Source of the DNA: Pegoplata infirma
Taxonomy: Eukaryota; Arthropoda; Insecta; Diptera; Anthomyiidae
Length of the DNA: 64,000 nucleotides
Assembly (NCBI GenBank): GCA_963921195.1
Contig: OY992540.1
Span: 12,593,136-12,657,135 of the forward strand
Direction: 5' to 3'
Part shown: in pieces, positions 23,430-38,224 of the stretch
How the letters are laid out: each line of letters begins with the position of its first letter
Position numbering within the stretch: the stretch's first letter is position 1
Notes under the pieces: generated by a model
What the model was told of the DNA's origin: nothing
Database searches by the model: none
Seen by the model: the letters and a program-made list of their open reading frames with translations, nothing else
Program-made: the position numbers and the translations under genes

Positions 23430-24157
23430 TATACAGTCCCAGGAAAATTTTTCAGAACCGATTCTGACAACACTTGTTCTAGAACAGGTTCTTAGGTAAC
23501 CATTCACTATTACACTTTAATTATTCAGAACAAGTTAAGTGAATATTATTGTGAAGCTTGTCTTTTCCATCAAAGTTTCATAACATTTTGGTTCTCAGGA
23601 ATTAAAAAAAATTATGTGTCAAAAAAATTAAAAAATAAATATCAATTTATTTTTGTTAACCAAGAAAAAACACGAAATTCTACTAAAATAGAAGGATATA
23701 ATCATGAAAATTGTTGAAACAAAGGTGAGTAAATTAAATGTTCATTGTCTGGGTCGGTTCAAATAATAATATTATGTTTTTTATTTTTGTTTGCAGAAAA
23801 TCCATGTTCTGGTAAATCAATATTGTAAGGCCCAAAATGCATCTTTGGAGGCGAAAAAGGATAAATGTATGTCAAAAAATGTAAATATTCCATGTTATAT
23901 ATGATTGTCTTTATCTTTGTTAAATAAATTAATGCAATTCCAAATATTTCTTTAATTCTCATTTCTGTTCCAAATTTTACTTCTAGAACCGATTCCGAAG
24001 AACAAAAATATGTTCTAATTTTGCTTACAAACACCTGTTGCTTTTGGGGCAATTCCTTTGTAAAAAGAATCGGTGTTGCACAAGAATTAGAACAGGTTCT
24101 AGGGAAGTATAAGTTGTTCCACAATCGGTTCTTTACAACCGAAAATTTTGCTGGAGT
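23430..24157. mobile_element. CCAGSAAAATTTT TIR element
   Basis: Ends CCAGGAAAATTTTTCAGAACC and ACCGAAAATTTTGCTGG, with GTTCTAGAACAGGTTCT and AGAACAGGTTCTAGG as subterminal motif. Related ends at 44461-44715 and 50385-50570. Target duplication not evident. The 141-codon minus frame in it is not a gene. Confidence 0.6.
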
Positions 24158-24253
24158 TTTCAAGCAATTATTATTACAGTGCAACTGCGCTTAACGCAAC
24201 TATTGGAAATTGTGGAAGTTGCGATAACTGAGGTTGTTGCGATAATTGAGTTT

Positions 24254-24403
24254 TTACACCCTACACCCCACTGTGGTACAGGGTATAATGAGTTTGTGCT
24301 GATGTTTGTAACTACCCGAAATATTGGTTTTAGACCCAATTTTAAGTATACCGACCGACTCAGATTCACTTTTTGAGTCGATTAAGCGATGTCCGTCCGT
24401 CCA
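24254..24403. repeat. Foldback arm fragment
   Basis: One end of the family at 3261-4713: CCCCACTGTGGTACAGGG, TAATGAGTTTGTGCTGATG, ending in GTCCGTCCGTCC. The opposite arm is missing. Confidence 0.75.
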
Positions 24404-25580
24404 CAAACCCGGATTGATTGACATATCTATCATGCAAATAGATGCTCTTTTATCCGAGTTATTAACCGAAAACATTTTTTGAATTAAAGGAAAACAGGCA
24501 TTTTAAATACCTTTCCGATTATCTCACTTTAAAACAAATGTGAAAAAATAAATAATAACTGTAAATTCTCTGCCTTTTGACAGCCTTAAAATTAATTTGG
24601 GACACTAAACATAAAATCGATTTTTATAATTTTGCTAGTTATAAGATTTTGCATTTCATTCAACTATATAAATAGTAGATGTTTACACTATAAGGCTACT
24701 CAGTAAAATTTTAATTTTAAACGAGTAGTTTTTTATGGTAAAAAAAATGTTTAAAAAAAGTGCGTTAGGGGGGAACCTTCCCCAAGCGAAAATTATGGGT
24801 TTTGCACTTGATGAAATTTTATCACTTTTTAAACTATTTTTAAATAGATTTTCATGATCCCCTTGGTGCACATGCAGGTCGATGAATTTCATATGACATA
24901 TGATAAATGTTTTATTTATTGAATAAATATACAGTTATAGTAGTTATAGTTCTTAAATGGGAAACTTTTTCCCATGGTGCGATTTGGCTTATTCAAGAAC
25001 TTAACCAGCTTATACCCATAAGACAAATTCATGTCAAGCTTCATATCTCTATTATTTTCGACTCCATCGTGTCCTCTACAGACAGACAGACGGACAAAGT
25101 AAGAATTCCCATGTAATATAGTTTGTTGGTATATTAAAATGTTTAAAAAAATAACTTTAAAAAAAAAGATTTTGACAAAAAAAGCAAGTGAGTGTTAAAT
25201 TCGGCTGTGTTGAATCCAATTTAAAAAAAAAAAATAATCAGGCGCGTTTTTTGGGGGAGGGGAAAGGGCACAGCACGGGTCGTTGGTGGATACCTTCTCT
25301 CACGTGAAAAATGTTAACAAATTCATTTATTATGCATTTTGCACTAAAGTTTAAATTATTTTCTAATATCCACGGCCACAAAAGGAGGTGGATCAAAAAA
25401 AATATATTTTTCCAATCCCCTGAGTCCAAGTTTCATGTGTTTAACAAAAATACAAAAAAACTCTAAAAAATATACCTCTAAAAAAGGTTGCTTTAGCTCT
25501 TCAAGGGGAAACTTTTTACCTCTTCACGAACTTAAACTGCCTATGACCATAAGATATCTTTTATTTTGGACTGCATGGTT
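24404..25580. other. Intron with repeat remnants
   Basis: Contains GACAGACAGACGGACAAAG (25081-25099) and a piece of the TTAAATTCGGC repeat (25195). No gene. Confidence 0.5.
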
Positions 25581-26125
25581 TCTTGCAGAAAAAGTGTATC
25601 TATCGATACGAAATCATCTATCCCGTGACTGGTGAAAAAGGGGCGAAGACAATAGAACAAAAACAAGTTTTCAAATTTTTACTGAGTACCCAACAAAATT
25701 TAAAAATTTTCTAAGTCTTTTTTTTTTTGCATTTTGTAGTAAAAAATTTCATCAAAAATGATTTTACAAAAAAAAAATCATAAATTTTGAAAAATTTTCC
25801 AGGTCCCGGAATTTTTTAGAAAATTTTCGAAGTCTCGGACAAATTTCCGGTTCACAAAAATGTTTGTCATTTTTTTGGCGTTTTGGTGTAAAACATCATT
25901 AAAATGCTTTTAGGAATTTTTTTACAAGTTCCTTAAAAGTGGGTACAACCGGTACGGGTTGGGTTCTTAGGGGACATGTCCAGTGACATGTCACCTAGGG
26001 CTGAGGCATTCCCTAACAAAAGTGATAGGTATTTTTATATGAAAGTTGCCGACTTTGTGATAGGTGTTTTCGGTTCAGGTGATAGATCACGTGACCTATC
26101 ATGGATCTATCGCTTTTCCTGCAGG
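25581..26125. mobile_element. CCCTGCAGG-ended element, short copy
   Basis: Starts TCTTGCAGAAAAAGTGTATC, contains GTCCAGTGACATGTCACC and GTGACCTATCATGGA, ends CTTTTCCTGCAGGGG. Colinear with 6508-7480 but shorter. Confidence 0.7.
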
Positions 26126-27566
26126 GGTCTCAGACAGACGGACATTGTAAAAAAAGAAATAGTAATTTAGTACACATAATTTTCGGTCAAATTTGTTTTT
26201 TTTCCAAGATCAGACAAATTGAAGAGTTTTATATTTGTAGGTTATGTCGAAAATTTTGTAGGTTATGTCGAAAATGTACTAACATTTTAAAGATGCCCTT
26301 AAATTTTTCTTTATCACTATTGAACCGCTCAACCGATATCGCTCAAATGCAATACAAATGTAATTAGGGCTAAAAATGATTTGGTAAAAATTTCAGGAAA
26401 ATCTATGAACTTTAACCCGTGCCACTTTGAGGTCAAAGTTTCGAGTTTTGGAAAAAAGGACCATGACTTAAAAAAAATATACTTTTTTTTAAATTAATTA
26501 AATTATGATTTTTTTTTATTTCACATTTACTCAAAACTACTCAAAAAATAATATCAACTTCCTATGAGATCACTAACCCGATCAAAATTTTAATCAACAA
26601 ATTACCATAAATATGCGGGGTTCTTCAAATGAATATTTTCGATTTTTTAAAAATTTTATTAAACAAAATTTTTAAATTTAACATTTCTATAAAACTCACT
26701 TATTAAAAACATTCAAAAGACTAAATGTTCATTAAATTGGGGATATCCACCGACTTAATTTTTTTTTTGGAGCCTTTTGATTTTTGTGGATTTCAAGAAA
26801 ATTAAAATTTTGTCCATATTCTTTTTGTAAAAATGGTCTTTCGAATAAACTGACTAAATTTATGTTGTGGGTGCTTCATTTGATCAAAGTAATCCAGCTA
26901 TGAACTATTAACTTTATTGAACATCGTTAACCCATATTGGCAGGGGGCAAATGTGACCCAAGCAACAAATTTAAAGGTTTTTTTGCGGTTTTTTTAGTTC
27001 TAAAAAGGGGAACTTTTTCCCCACTGATTCGAGTTTGCACATTCACGAACTTAACTCTTAGAATCTTTAAATGTTTAGCTTAAGTACATTAACACTATCT
27101 AAGAGGTCAATTAAACTAGTGCACTGATTGGTAGGAACATTATATTGGGTGTATAGGACTGTAATTTGAAGCACCCTTTCCATATTGACCACTTCGGGTA
27201 TAAAAAAGTTGTAAAAAAATTGTAACTTAAAGGTGGTTAAGCTTTTTATATCCAAGGTGGCCAAGTTTAACCTTGGCGTATTCATTTCTAGTGAGCTACA
27301 ACAACGTACAACATGGTTCAAATAAAACAAACAAAAAATCTCAAAAATAATCGAACAGGCAAAATATTAAATTTAAAAACATAAAAAATAATTGTTTTCT
27401 AAAAGGCAAATATTTTTCCATCAGTTCTTAAATAAAAAAAAATATTTATGTTTTAATGATGGGAAAATAAAATTTGAATTTAATATGATTGACTTAATAA
27501 ATGTTGGTTGTGTACCAGATCATAGAAAGTCAATAACAATAATTTTAAATGTACTGCATATTTTCT
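26126..27566. other. Intron with repeat remnants, no gene
   Basis: 26.15-26.40 kb holds part of the TTCGGCC repeat, with a local duplication of TAGGTTATGTCGAAAAT. The rest is AT-rich and shows no recognised element or exon up to the tay donor. Confidence 0.45.
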
Positions 27567-27572
27567 ACTTAC

Positions 27573-28088
27573 ATCACTTAAACGATCCTTATGATCATTA
27601 CTACTACTGTTGCTACTACCACTGCCAGAAACAACAATATCTTTTTGTTGTTGCTGTTGATGCTGCTGTTGTTGGTGCAACTGTTGTTGCTGCTGCTGCT
27701 GTTGTTGCTGCAACTGTTGTTGCTGGTGCTGCTGCTGTTGTTGCTGTTGGTGTTGTTGCTGTTGGTGCTGCTGTTGTTGATGCTGCTGCTGCTGTTGGTG
27801 TTGCTGCTGAAGATGTTGCTGCATTTTTGATTGTGGGCCGACCATACCACCGCCAACATTCATATTCATCGTAGGATGATTATGATGATGTGGATGATGC
27901 GGATGGTGAGGCTGATGTAAATCTTTTTGATTAGCTGCACTTAAAGCCGCCACTGAAGACGGTGGTGCTCCTGTTGTGGGTGGCAGTTGTTGTGGTGGTA
28001 GTACAGCTGACGAGGCTGACATATTTGTTATAAAATCATTTTGTCTACTATTGTGCATTTTTTGATCCATTAAATGTGCGTTTGATTT
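27573..28088 (-). CDS. tay: tay, third coding exon with Gln/His tract
   Basis: 172 codons, phase 0 to phase 0. The acceptor is ATATTTTCACAG just above 28088 and the donor GTAAGT is at 27572-27567. The exon opens KSNAHLMDQKMHNSRQNDF, passes through a Pro-rich and His-Pro part (HQPHHPHHPHHHNHP), then a 59-residue Gln/His/Leu tract, and closes with a Ser-rich stretch and NDHKDRLSD. The closing KDRLSD lines up with ERLSD in AUTS2 just before that protein's CDSDSDQEEK block, which here is encoded by the next two microexons. An internal ATG at 28070 could be mistaken for a start, but the frame is open back to the acceptor. The tract length is likely polymorphic. Confidence 0.87.
27645..27821 (-). 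repeat. CAG/CAA coding repeat (Gln/His tract)
   Basis: 59 codons of tay exon 3, almost all Gln with regular His and a few Leu. The repeat uses mixed CAG and CAA with CAC/CAT, so the longest pure-codon runs are short. Interruptions usually lower slippage; the length may still vary between individuals. Confidence 0.9.
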
Positions 28089-28475
28089 CTGTGAAAATAT
28101 TAAATAAAATTAAAATTATTGAAATTGTGAAAAATATTTTACAGAGACCAGTACGCAGAAAAATAATAAAGACAAAAAACAAGTTAAAGAGTTTCATCCG
28201 TCCTTGCATAATAAAATTTAAAAAAAGATTCGGACAAAAAAATAATTTATAAAAAAATGTTAACAACCCGTGTAAAAAAATAATTGTATCAAAACATATC
28301 TCTTTTGATAAAAACATATATGGATCATATCTAAATAGATATAATCAGATCTACTCCATATATATTCATATCTTCTTCAGATATGTTTTGATCCGTAAAT
28401 TGAGTCTATCTGGCATATATGACATATATGATCAGACATTTTCAGATATGTTCATATATGTAAAATTGTCAGATA

Positions 28476-29372
28476 CCCGAGTAAAAAAGATCTGATATAA
28501 TCATATATGCTATTATATAATTATTTATATTTATATATGGTTATGCATGAACTTTGATATGGACATACAAGTTTATATATAGCATTGTATTTTTCCTTGT
28601 TTTTTAATATGATAGCATACATATTCATATCTATTTATATGCCGATCTATATGAAATTAGATATGACATATAAGGTCGGGAATTTTTAGATATGGCAGAT
28701 AAAAAGATATATGATTTTATTTATAATTTTATCCCGAAAAAATTTTTCAAAATTTTCTAAGTCCGGACAATTAAAAAAAAATTAAAAAATTTTCAAGTCC
28801 TAAAAAATTTTATGAAAATTTTCAAAAAAAAATTTTTTTGGGAATTTTTTTTTGGAGTAAAAAAATTATTTAAAATATTTTAGGAGAAATTTTATGTTTT
28901 TGAAAAATTTTTAAGTTCCGAAAAATGTTTTTAAATTTTTTAAGACACATTTTTTGGAATTTTTAAATCCCTTTAAAATGATTTTAGAAAACAAAATTGA
29001 CAAATTTTTAATAAAACCAAATTCCGACGAATGCAATAAAAACTCTTCTAATTGATAATGAATTCAATCTGAGAAAATAATTTCTAATTTCACGTTTAAA
29101 ATTCCAAAAAATTTTATCAGATTTCATCTCATTATATAAAAATTTATCTAATTTTAACAGATAAGATATGATTTAATACAATTAGATAGACCCATTTTTG
29201 GGATCAAACTTAATCAAATTTGATATTATTTTATCAAAAATAATAGAATTTGATATGATCGTATAATATTCGATCCGCCAATTTTCGGATCAAAATTAAT
29301 ATGGATTTACATAAAAGCATATCTGTTCATATATAATAAAATATTGCGTCATATAACTTTTTTTTACTCGGG
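28476..29372. mobile_element. CCCGAGTAAAAAAGAT element, copy 1
   Basis: 897 bp, ends CCCGAGTAAAAAAGAT and TTTTTACTCGGG, with TA on each side (28474-28475, 29373-29374). CATATATG-type motifs near both ends; interior shares AAGTCC(C)GGACA pieces with the CCCTGCAGG family. Confidence 0.85.
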
Positions 29373-29374
29373 TA

Positions 29375-30286
29375 CCCGAGTAAAAAAGATTTTATATAAC
29401 CATATATGCTAATATATAATTATTTATATTTATATATGGTTATGCATGAACTTTGATATGGACATATATGTTTATATATAGCATTGTATTTTTCCTTATT
29501 TTTTAATATGATAACATACATATTCATATCTATTTATATACCAATCTATATGAAATTAGATATGACACATAAGGTCGGGAATTTTTAGATATGGCAGATA
29601 AAAAGATATATCATTTTATTTATAATTATATCCCGATTTTTTTTTTAAATTTTCGAAGTCCCGGACAATTAAAAAATAATTAAAAAATTTTTAAGTCCTA
29701 TAAAATTTTATGTAAATTTTCCAAAGTCCCGGACACAAAATTATTTGGCAATTTTTTTTGGAGTAAAAAAGTCATTGAAAATGTTTTTAGGAGAAATTTT
29801 ATTCTTTTGAAAAATTGTTAAGTTCCGAAAAAATGTTTTTAAATTTTCTAAGACACAAACACTTTTTGGAATTTTCAAATCCCTTAAAAATGAGTTTAGA
29901 AAAAAAAATTGACAAATTTTTAATAATTTGCTAAGTCCCGAAAAAATTCAGAAGAATGCAATAAAAACTCTTCTTATTGATATGTATCCAATCTCATAAA
30001 ATAATTTCTAATTTCACGTTTAAAATTCCAAAAAACTTTACCAAATTTCATCTTATTATATCTAATTTTAACAGATAAGATATGATTTAATACAATTAGA
30101 TAGACCCATTTTTGGGATCAAACTTAATCAAATTTGATATTATTTGATCAAAAATAATAGAATTTGATATAATCGTATAATATTCGATCCGCCAATTTTC
30201 GGATCAAAATTAATATGGATTTACATAAAAGCATATCTGTTCATATATAATTAAATATTGCGTCATATAACCTTTTTTTACTCGGG
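29375..30286. mobile_element. CCCGAGTAAAAAAGAT element, copy 2
   Basis: 912 bp, same orientation and content as copy 1. It is separated from it by only the shared TA and followed by TA (30287-30288). Small indels and substitutions separate the two copies. Confidence 0.85.
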
Positions 30287-30745
30287 TAGACTCAATTTAC
30301 GGATATATATGGAGTAGATCTAAATATATCCATTTAGATATGATCCATATATGTTTTTATCAAAAGAGATATGTTTTGATCCAATTATTTTTTTACACGG
30401 GAAATAAAGTTTTAGGAAAAAAATGTTTGTACTTGTTTAAATTCTATTCTGTTACAAATCGCGTTCCCATATGTTAATCAGCAGCCAAATTTAAGCATTT
30501 TGTATTTTTAGGTTATGTCGAACATTTTCGAGGTGTCCTTACATTTTCGTTAATAACTTTTGAACCGCGGAACAAATATTACTTAAATGCTATACTAAAA
30601 TTTTTGCAGCAAGAATTTGAAGTCATTTTTGTTTGCGAAAATGTTCATAAACTCAATATTTTATTTTTTGTTGGAAAAAAAAAATAAAATTTTTGCGAAA
30701 AATATTTTGTTGTGAGAAAAAATACTTGTTTAAATATCATTACGG

Positions 30746-31017
30746 CAGCTGTTCCATAAAAAGTAATTCACATAAAAAATGTGAAAATGAAAATTTCCAA
30801 ATTTTTTTGGTGTTCTAGATTTCACATTCGAATTTCTTTTTCGTTTTGTTTCACAAAAATTAAATTTGGTGAAAGTAAAACAAATGCACTTTTTTCCTTA
30901 TAATTTTTTAATTTTTAATTATTTGATTTCAACTTCGAATGACAACACTAAACTTGATTTCATGTGATTCGGAAATTTTCATGTGAATTGAAAAGTTGTG
31001 AAAGACAGAACAGAGGC
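30746..31017. mobile_element. GGCC-ended MITE, third copy
   Basis: GGCAGCTGTTCC to GAACAGAGGCG, colinear with 18093-18380. TAC flanks both sides (TTAC, TACG), hinting at a 3-bp target duplication, as in PIF/Harbinger elements (inference). Confidence 0.7.
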
Positions 31018-31106
31018 GTACGTATCAAATTGCGTTCGCACATGTCCGCCGGCAGCGGAATTAAAGCATTTCGTATTTTTGCGTTATGTCGAATGTACTA
31101 ACATAT

Positions 31107-33160
<2,054 letters not shown>

Positions 33161-33164
33161 AGAG

Positions 33165-34510
33165 TCTATAGAACAATGTTCTTTAACAGACTATAACTAA
33201 TACTAAATTAAAATTAAATTTTATTTTGAAAAATAAAATAATATATAAAAAAGTGATAAATTACAAAAAAAATGTAACGGTAAAAATAAGTTTACAAATT
33301 AAGTTAAATATGGCAATAAGCTATTTTTAAAGCATGTTTTTGATACATCAAATTCCACAATGTATTTGTTATTCAAATTATTAAATTCAATTAACGATCG
33401 GATTAAAGGAATGTTAAGTACATAATTGGTCCGATGAAAACCAACATAAAATAAATCATGACGACGAAGAGTTCTAAAGGGAACAAGGAAATTTAATTTC
33501 GATAAGAGCTCCGGACAATCAATATTACCATTAATGAGATCAAAAATAAATAACATTGATTGAACCTTACGTCTTTTTTCTAAACTTTCCAAACCAAGGT
33601 GCTTACAACGGGCATCATAAGATGGTGGAGATAACATCGAATTTAAGTGAGGTAAAGCAAAGTAAATAAACCTTTTTTGTATAGATTCAATACGTGAAAT
33701 ATGAATTTTACAATAGGGGCTCCATACCATTGCACCATATTCTAATTTAGATCTAACAAATGACGAATATAACAATTTAATTGTATAGGGGTCACTAAAA
33801 TCACTACAATTTCTCTTAATAAATGCAAGTGTAGAATACGCTTTAGGAATAATTCTATGCAAATGCGGTAGAAAAGTCAATTTAGAATCAAAAAAAATAC
33901 CTAAATCTTCAACTTCATCAACAGTTCTTATAAAATCACGTACAATTTTAAATGAAAACTTTATTGGATTTCTAGCATGTGAATAGGAAACGTATTCAAA
34001 TTTAAATTTAAATCATTATTGATACACCAAGAGTAAAAATTATCCACATCACTTTGTAAATTTATCATATCATTGAAACATTTAATAACTGAAAAAAATT
34101 TTAAATCATCTGCATATAGAAGAAATTGCGAATAATTGAAACAAGTATGTATGTCATTTATAAATAAATTGAAGAGCAACGGCCCCAAAACACTCCCCTG
34201 GGGGACGCCAGACGTTTGAATATAAGATTCAGATTCAAATTTATCAATTTTTACAACACAAATCCTATTCTGGAGATATGAAGTCAACCACGAATATAGT
34301 GACGAGTGAATACCCATACTCAACAGTTTATTAAGTAAAATAGCATGAGATATTTTATCAAATGCTTTTGAAAATTAGAAATTGTAGATTTACCATGGCG
34401 AAAACCATGTTGTTGAGGTATAATTAACGATTTAGTTACAAAATATAATCTATTATAAACAGCATGCTCAAAGATTTTGGAAATAACTGTTAACTTTGCA
34501 ATTGACCTAT
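33165..34510 (-). mobile_element. Non-LTR retrotransposon fragment, 3' half (Jockey/CR1-group RT)
   Basis: Minus-strand reverse-transcriptase pieces: fingers-like SIAKLTVISKIFEHAV and PQQHGFRHGKST near 34500-34380; KAFDKISHAILLNKLL near 34370-34320; GVPQGSVLGPLLFNLFINDI and YADD (the catalytic motif) in 34323-33980; then the C-terminal part EYGAMVWSPYCKIH in 33880-33299. Between the HGKST block and KAFDK about 30 residues are missing (deletion), and a frameshift lies near 33975. It is 5'-truncated; the 3' UTR runs to about 33165 and passes into the (TAAA)n tail. The flanks GAATGTACTAACA and TATCCTTACA are two halves of one dispersed repeat, so the element landed inside it. Dead copy. Confidence 0.88.
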
Positions 34511-34670
34511 ATTCGTGGTATCCTTACAATTTCATTCATAAGTTTTGAACCGCTTAATATCGCTCAGTTGCAATATTAAACTGCTCAAAGCATAGACAAG
34601 TATCTATGGTATTGATAGAGTATTTTTTTTTTTTTTGGTAAAAAAAAATTTTCGGAAAAAAAAATTATTG

Positions 34671-37600
34671 CCCGGCTAAAAATAAATGTGTATGTTCGTA
34701 TATGCTTATATATAGATCTTTATATGATCATATATGAAATATATGGAAACATATATGTGACCATATATGCAAGAAACGATCCCATATATGTGGCCGTATA
34801 TAAAATATGTGCCATATATGATATCATATATGGAAACATATATGTTATCATAAAATGTTAAATTTTAGTGCATGTGTATGAAAATATCAACCGGAATTAC
34901 AAAATAAAAGTTTTGTACGATTGAAATTATATTTTATTACCATATTTATATCTTAATACCGATTCGTATCAATAATTTAAAAAATATAAAGTTACTTTTA
35001 CATAAAGAAAATGGAAAAGGTAAGTTTTTATTCGAATTTTGAATGAATTTAGAATTATAAAATCATATGTATTATTTTTTTCCAGTTCATCGTCATAACA
35101 AGTACAAGCGTGGACATTTTATTCCAAAACAAGATCATATTCAAAATGAGAAAATGAACATATGTCGCAAATACAATAATATAGAGTGCTTTGATGTTGA
35201 AGAAAATTAAACTACGCAGCTTCGTTAATCTCGTGCAACTTCGTGGAGAGGGCATATGCACCACCATTATGTTTTCACTGCGATTGCAATACTGCAAACT
35301 ATTTTGAAATCCCTTAATGTCGCCATAACAAATTGGAAATGATAGATCGTATAAGCAGTTTTGAGGCCGCGTAACGTTAAGCTCACTCAACTTGGAGAAG
35401 AGGACATATGCACCACTAGAAATGTTATCACTACGATTCCAACACTATAAATTATTTTGAAATCCCTTACTGTAGCAAATTGGAAATGGAAAGAACGTAT
35501 GTATGAGAAGTTTGAAGGCCGAGTTACTAGAAAATTCAACCATGCGGAGGTACGTTAAGCTCGCTTAACTTGGAGCAGAGGGCATATGCACGACCGTAAC
35601 GTTATCACTACGGTTCCAACACTACAAACTATTTTGAAATCGCTTACTATCGCCATAGCAAATCGAAATGAAAAGAACGATCAGTTTTAAGGTTGAGTAA
35701 CGATTTAGGAAGGACAACGTTTTATACAATTACAAGAAAGCTGTCTATAAGCGAAAGTGACAATCTGGCACATTGTCACCATGATGTCAGTAGAAATAGT
35801 TTTTATCCCAGTCCTTCAAATATCCTTACAAACATGATGTAAGTAGAAATAGTTTTTATCCATATCCTTCAAATATTCTTACAAACATAACCCAGCAAGA
35901 TAAAATACATACTACGGAATATATTGCTTTTAATCGAAGTCTTAAGTACCCAGGCAGAAACTGCCAACCGTTCCAAAGAAAAAGGCTCGTCAAAGCACTT
36001 AATTTTTTGTGTAGAAGGTAGTATGAATTCGAAAAAGTGCTTTCCAAGCGCTTTGCCAATGTTTTTCTATTTAAATCCGTTCAAAATATAAATTTTATAT
36101 TAAAATTTATTAATTTTCATAACAATTGGAATATTTTTTATTTCCCTGCAGGATTAGTGGCCGGTCCTTGATAGTTTTCATGATATGTCACTTATACATA
36201 ATGACCCACATATTACAAACTTGACACCTTTTATAAACAAATTCCTGTTTCTTTCGTGAGGAAGTGTCTTAAACTTCAGATATGAAATGTCACTGGACCT
36301 ATCCCTTTGGAGAACAACCCGTTTTGGTTCAATACACCACTTTTTTTCGGGACTTTTCCAAAATTTTTCCTAAAAGCATTTTTAATAAATTTTTTATTCC
36401 AAAACGCAAAGAAAACGGAAAACAAAATTTTCCAGGCAAATATTTCAAAGTTTGTCGAAATTGTTTTTATCCTAATAAATTAGTCAATCAAATTTTTATC
36501 CTAATTTAATAAATTTCTTTATTCAAATAAACACAAAAAAATGTGTGTCTTATGGACTTATACAATTTATATACGTCCCATTTTTTTCTTCTAAAAGTGC
36601 TATAATAGTACCATATTTTTAGTTTTTAAAGCGCTTTCAAAGCGCTAAAAATAGCAACGGCATACCGTTTACCGTGGTTATCATTTTGGACGCTGGGAGA
36701 GTACTAAACTGTGATGCTTTCCCAGCACTCAAGCGACCATAAAAAGTACTTTGCCAGCGCTCTCCCGTTCGTATTTTTCTGCCTGGGTAATTATTTGCTT
36801 TTGGAACAAAAGACCCATAAGGGTCGCAGTGCCGGCCGTTAGGGCTAGATCATCCCTTGAAAAAAAATTATTTGCTTGCTATGAATTTTGATGCATGCAT
36901 TTAGTAGAAAAGAAATATGCCATAATTTTTAATATTTTTTCAGATGGATTTCTGAAAGACAATATATCTTTCCCTAAAAAGCATTCCATAGTCTTTAGCA
37001 TCCAATGGGCTTAAGCATCCCATGGTCTTAACAAAATACACTCCAACATGTATGTATGTAACTAGCAGTATCTAACCAATCTTTAAAGGTAGATGGTTGC
37101 TTCGTTAAATGACATCCGTGTTATCATTAACCTATTAGCACCAAATGCTATCGTTGGTAATACTTTAATACAATAAAAATTCTAGAAATATCTCAAATAT
37201 TATTTTATGTCCTTTTTTAGATTTTGACTATAAATATTGTAAAAAAGAGCCTTATACCATAACAAAAACGCTAAGTCTGAAGATAATCGGAATTAACACT
37301 AAAACAAGAAAACACCAAGGAAATCAACGTTCCTTTAATAAGCCCATTGTTCGCATCTTTCGATATCAATTGAAAAACTTGATATATAAGATCTTTTATG
37401 TTCAATTTATTTTGTTGACTATCAAAATGTGTTCTCATATCTATAAGTTAAATTATTTTTTTTTATATGGTCACCAAAAATGCAAACGATAGTAACTAAA
37501 AAATGAAAAACATAAAATGAAAGGGTTATGAAAACACCAAAATTAATAAAAAAAATATTTTTAATTTTAAATTATACTTATGTACACCGTTTGCAATTCT

Positions 37601-37918
37601 GGTGAATATATACATAATAATCTATTACATATAGTTTAAAATGACAAAAAAATAAAAAAAATATGAAAAAAATGTAAAACAAATTGAAAACAATATCATA
37701 TATGATCCCATATATGATTCAATATATTATCCAATATATGATTCAATATATGATCTAATATATGATCACATATATTGGATCATATATGACCGTGTCTTAT
37801 ATAAGCGCCAATTTTGGAATATGTTCATATATGAGACCATATTTGATACTATATATGATACTGTATATGGTCTCATATATGATATCATATATGATTATAT
37901 ACAACATTTTTAGCCGGG
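34671..37918 (+). mobile_element. CCCGGCTAAAAATA element, copy 1
   Basis: Ends CCCGGCTAAAAATAAATG and ATTTTTAGCCGGG with CATATATG repeats inside both ends. Inside: ATGGAAAAG followed by GTAAGT (35011-35026), a TTTTTTTCCAG acceptor (35085), an open HRHNKYKRGHFIPKQD frame (one of two possible), then three ~165-bp tandem units with GCATATGCACCAC (35210-35700). A further element is inserted at 35949-36787. No transposase motif recognised. Confidence 0.78.
35949..36787. mobile_element. CCCAGGCAG TIR element with TA duplication
   Basis: Ends CCCAGGCAGAAACTGCC and TTTCTGCCTGGG, TA at both sides. The second CCCGGC copy (39845-39860) reads straight through with a single TA, an empty-site check. A truncated CCCTGCAGG piece (36145 onward) lies inside. 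Tc1/mariner-like target; no transposase. Confidence 0.85.
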
Positions 37919-38224
37919 TGGTAAAAAAAAATGATTTTTTCACCAAACAAATTTTTGTTTGTACCAGATTAAATACTATTCTGTATCAAATTGCGTTCGC
38001 ATTTGTTTTCCTGAGGCTGGACTATATTATTTCGTTTTTACAGGTTATGTCGAATGAACTAAAATTTTTGAGGTGTCCTTACATTTTCGTGCATTACTTT
38101 TAAACCGCAGAACCGATAACAGTTTGCATCATCAACGAGAATCCATGTTATTAATACAGTCATCTATTTATCATATTTTAACCGCTAGATAAACTTAAAA
38201 TCGCCAAGGATCGCGAACAATGGG

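Larger units (their letters stand above)
28267..30401. mobile_element. CCCGTGTAAAAAAA element holding a tandem pair
   Basis: Outer ends CCCGTGTAAAAAAATAATTG and TTTTTTTACACGGG; arms about 110 bp (ATCAAAACATATCTCTTTTG near both). The whole interior is occupied by the two CCCGAG elements described next. No coding frame. Confidence 0.8.

Noticed and set aside
23759..24184. 141-codon minus frame
   Set aside because: Spans the end of a TIR element and its AGAACAGGTTCT motif; no recognisable domain.
27392..27874. Plus-strand Ala/Val- and Leu-rich frames
   Set aside because: Reverse readings of the Gln/His repeat of tay exon 3.
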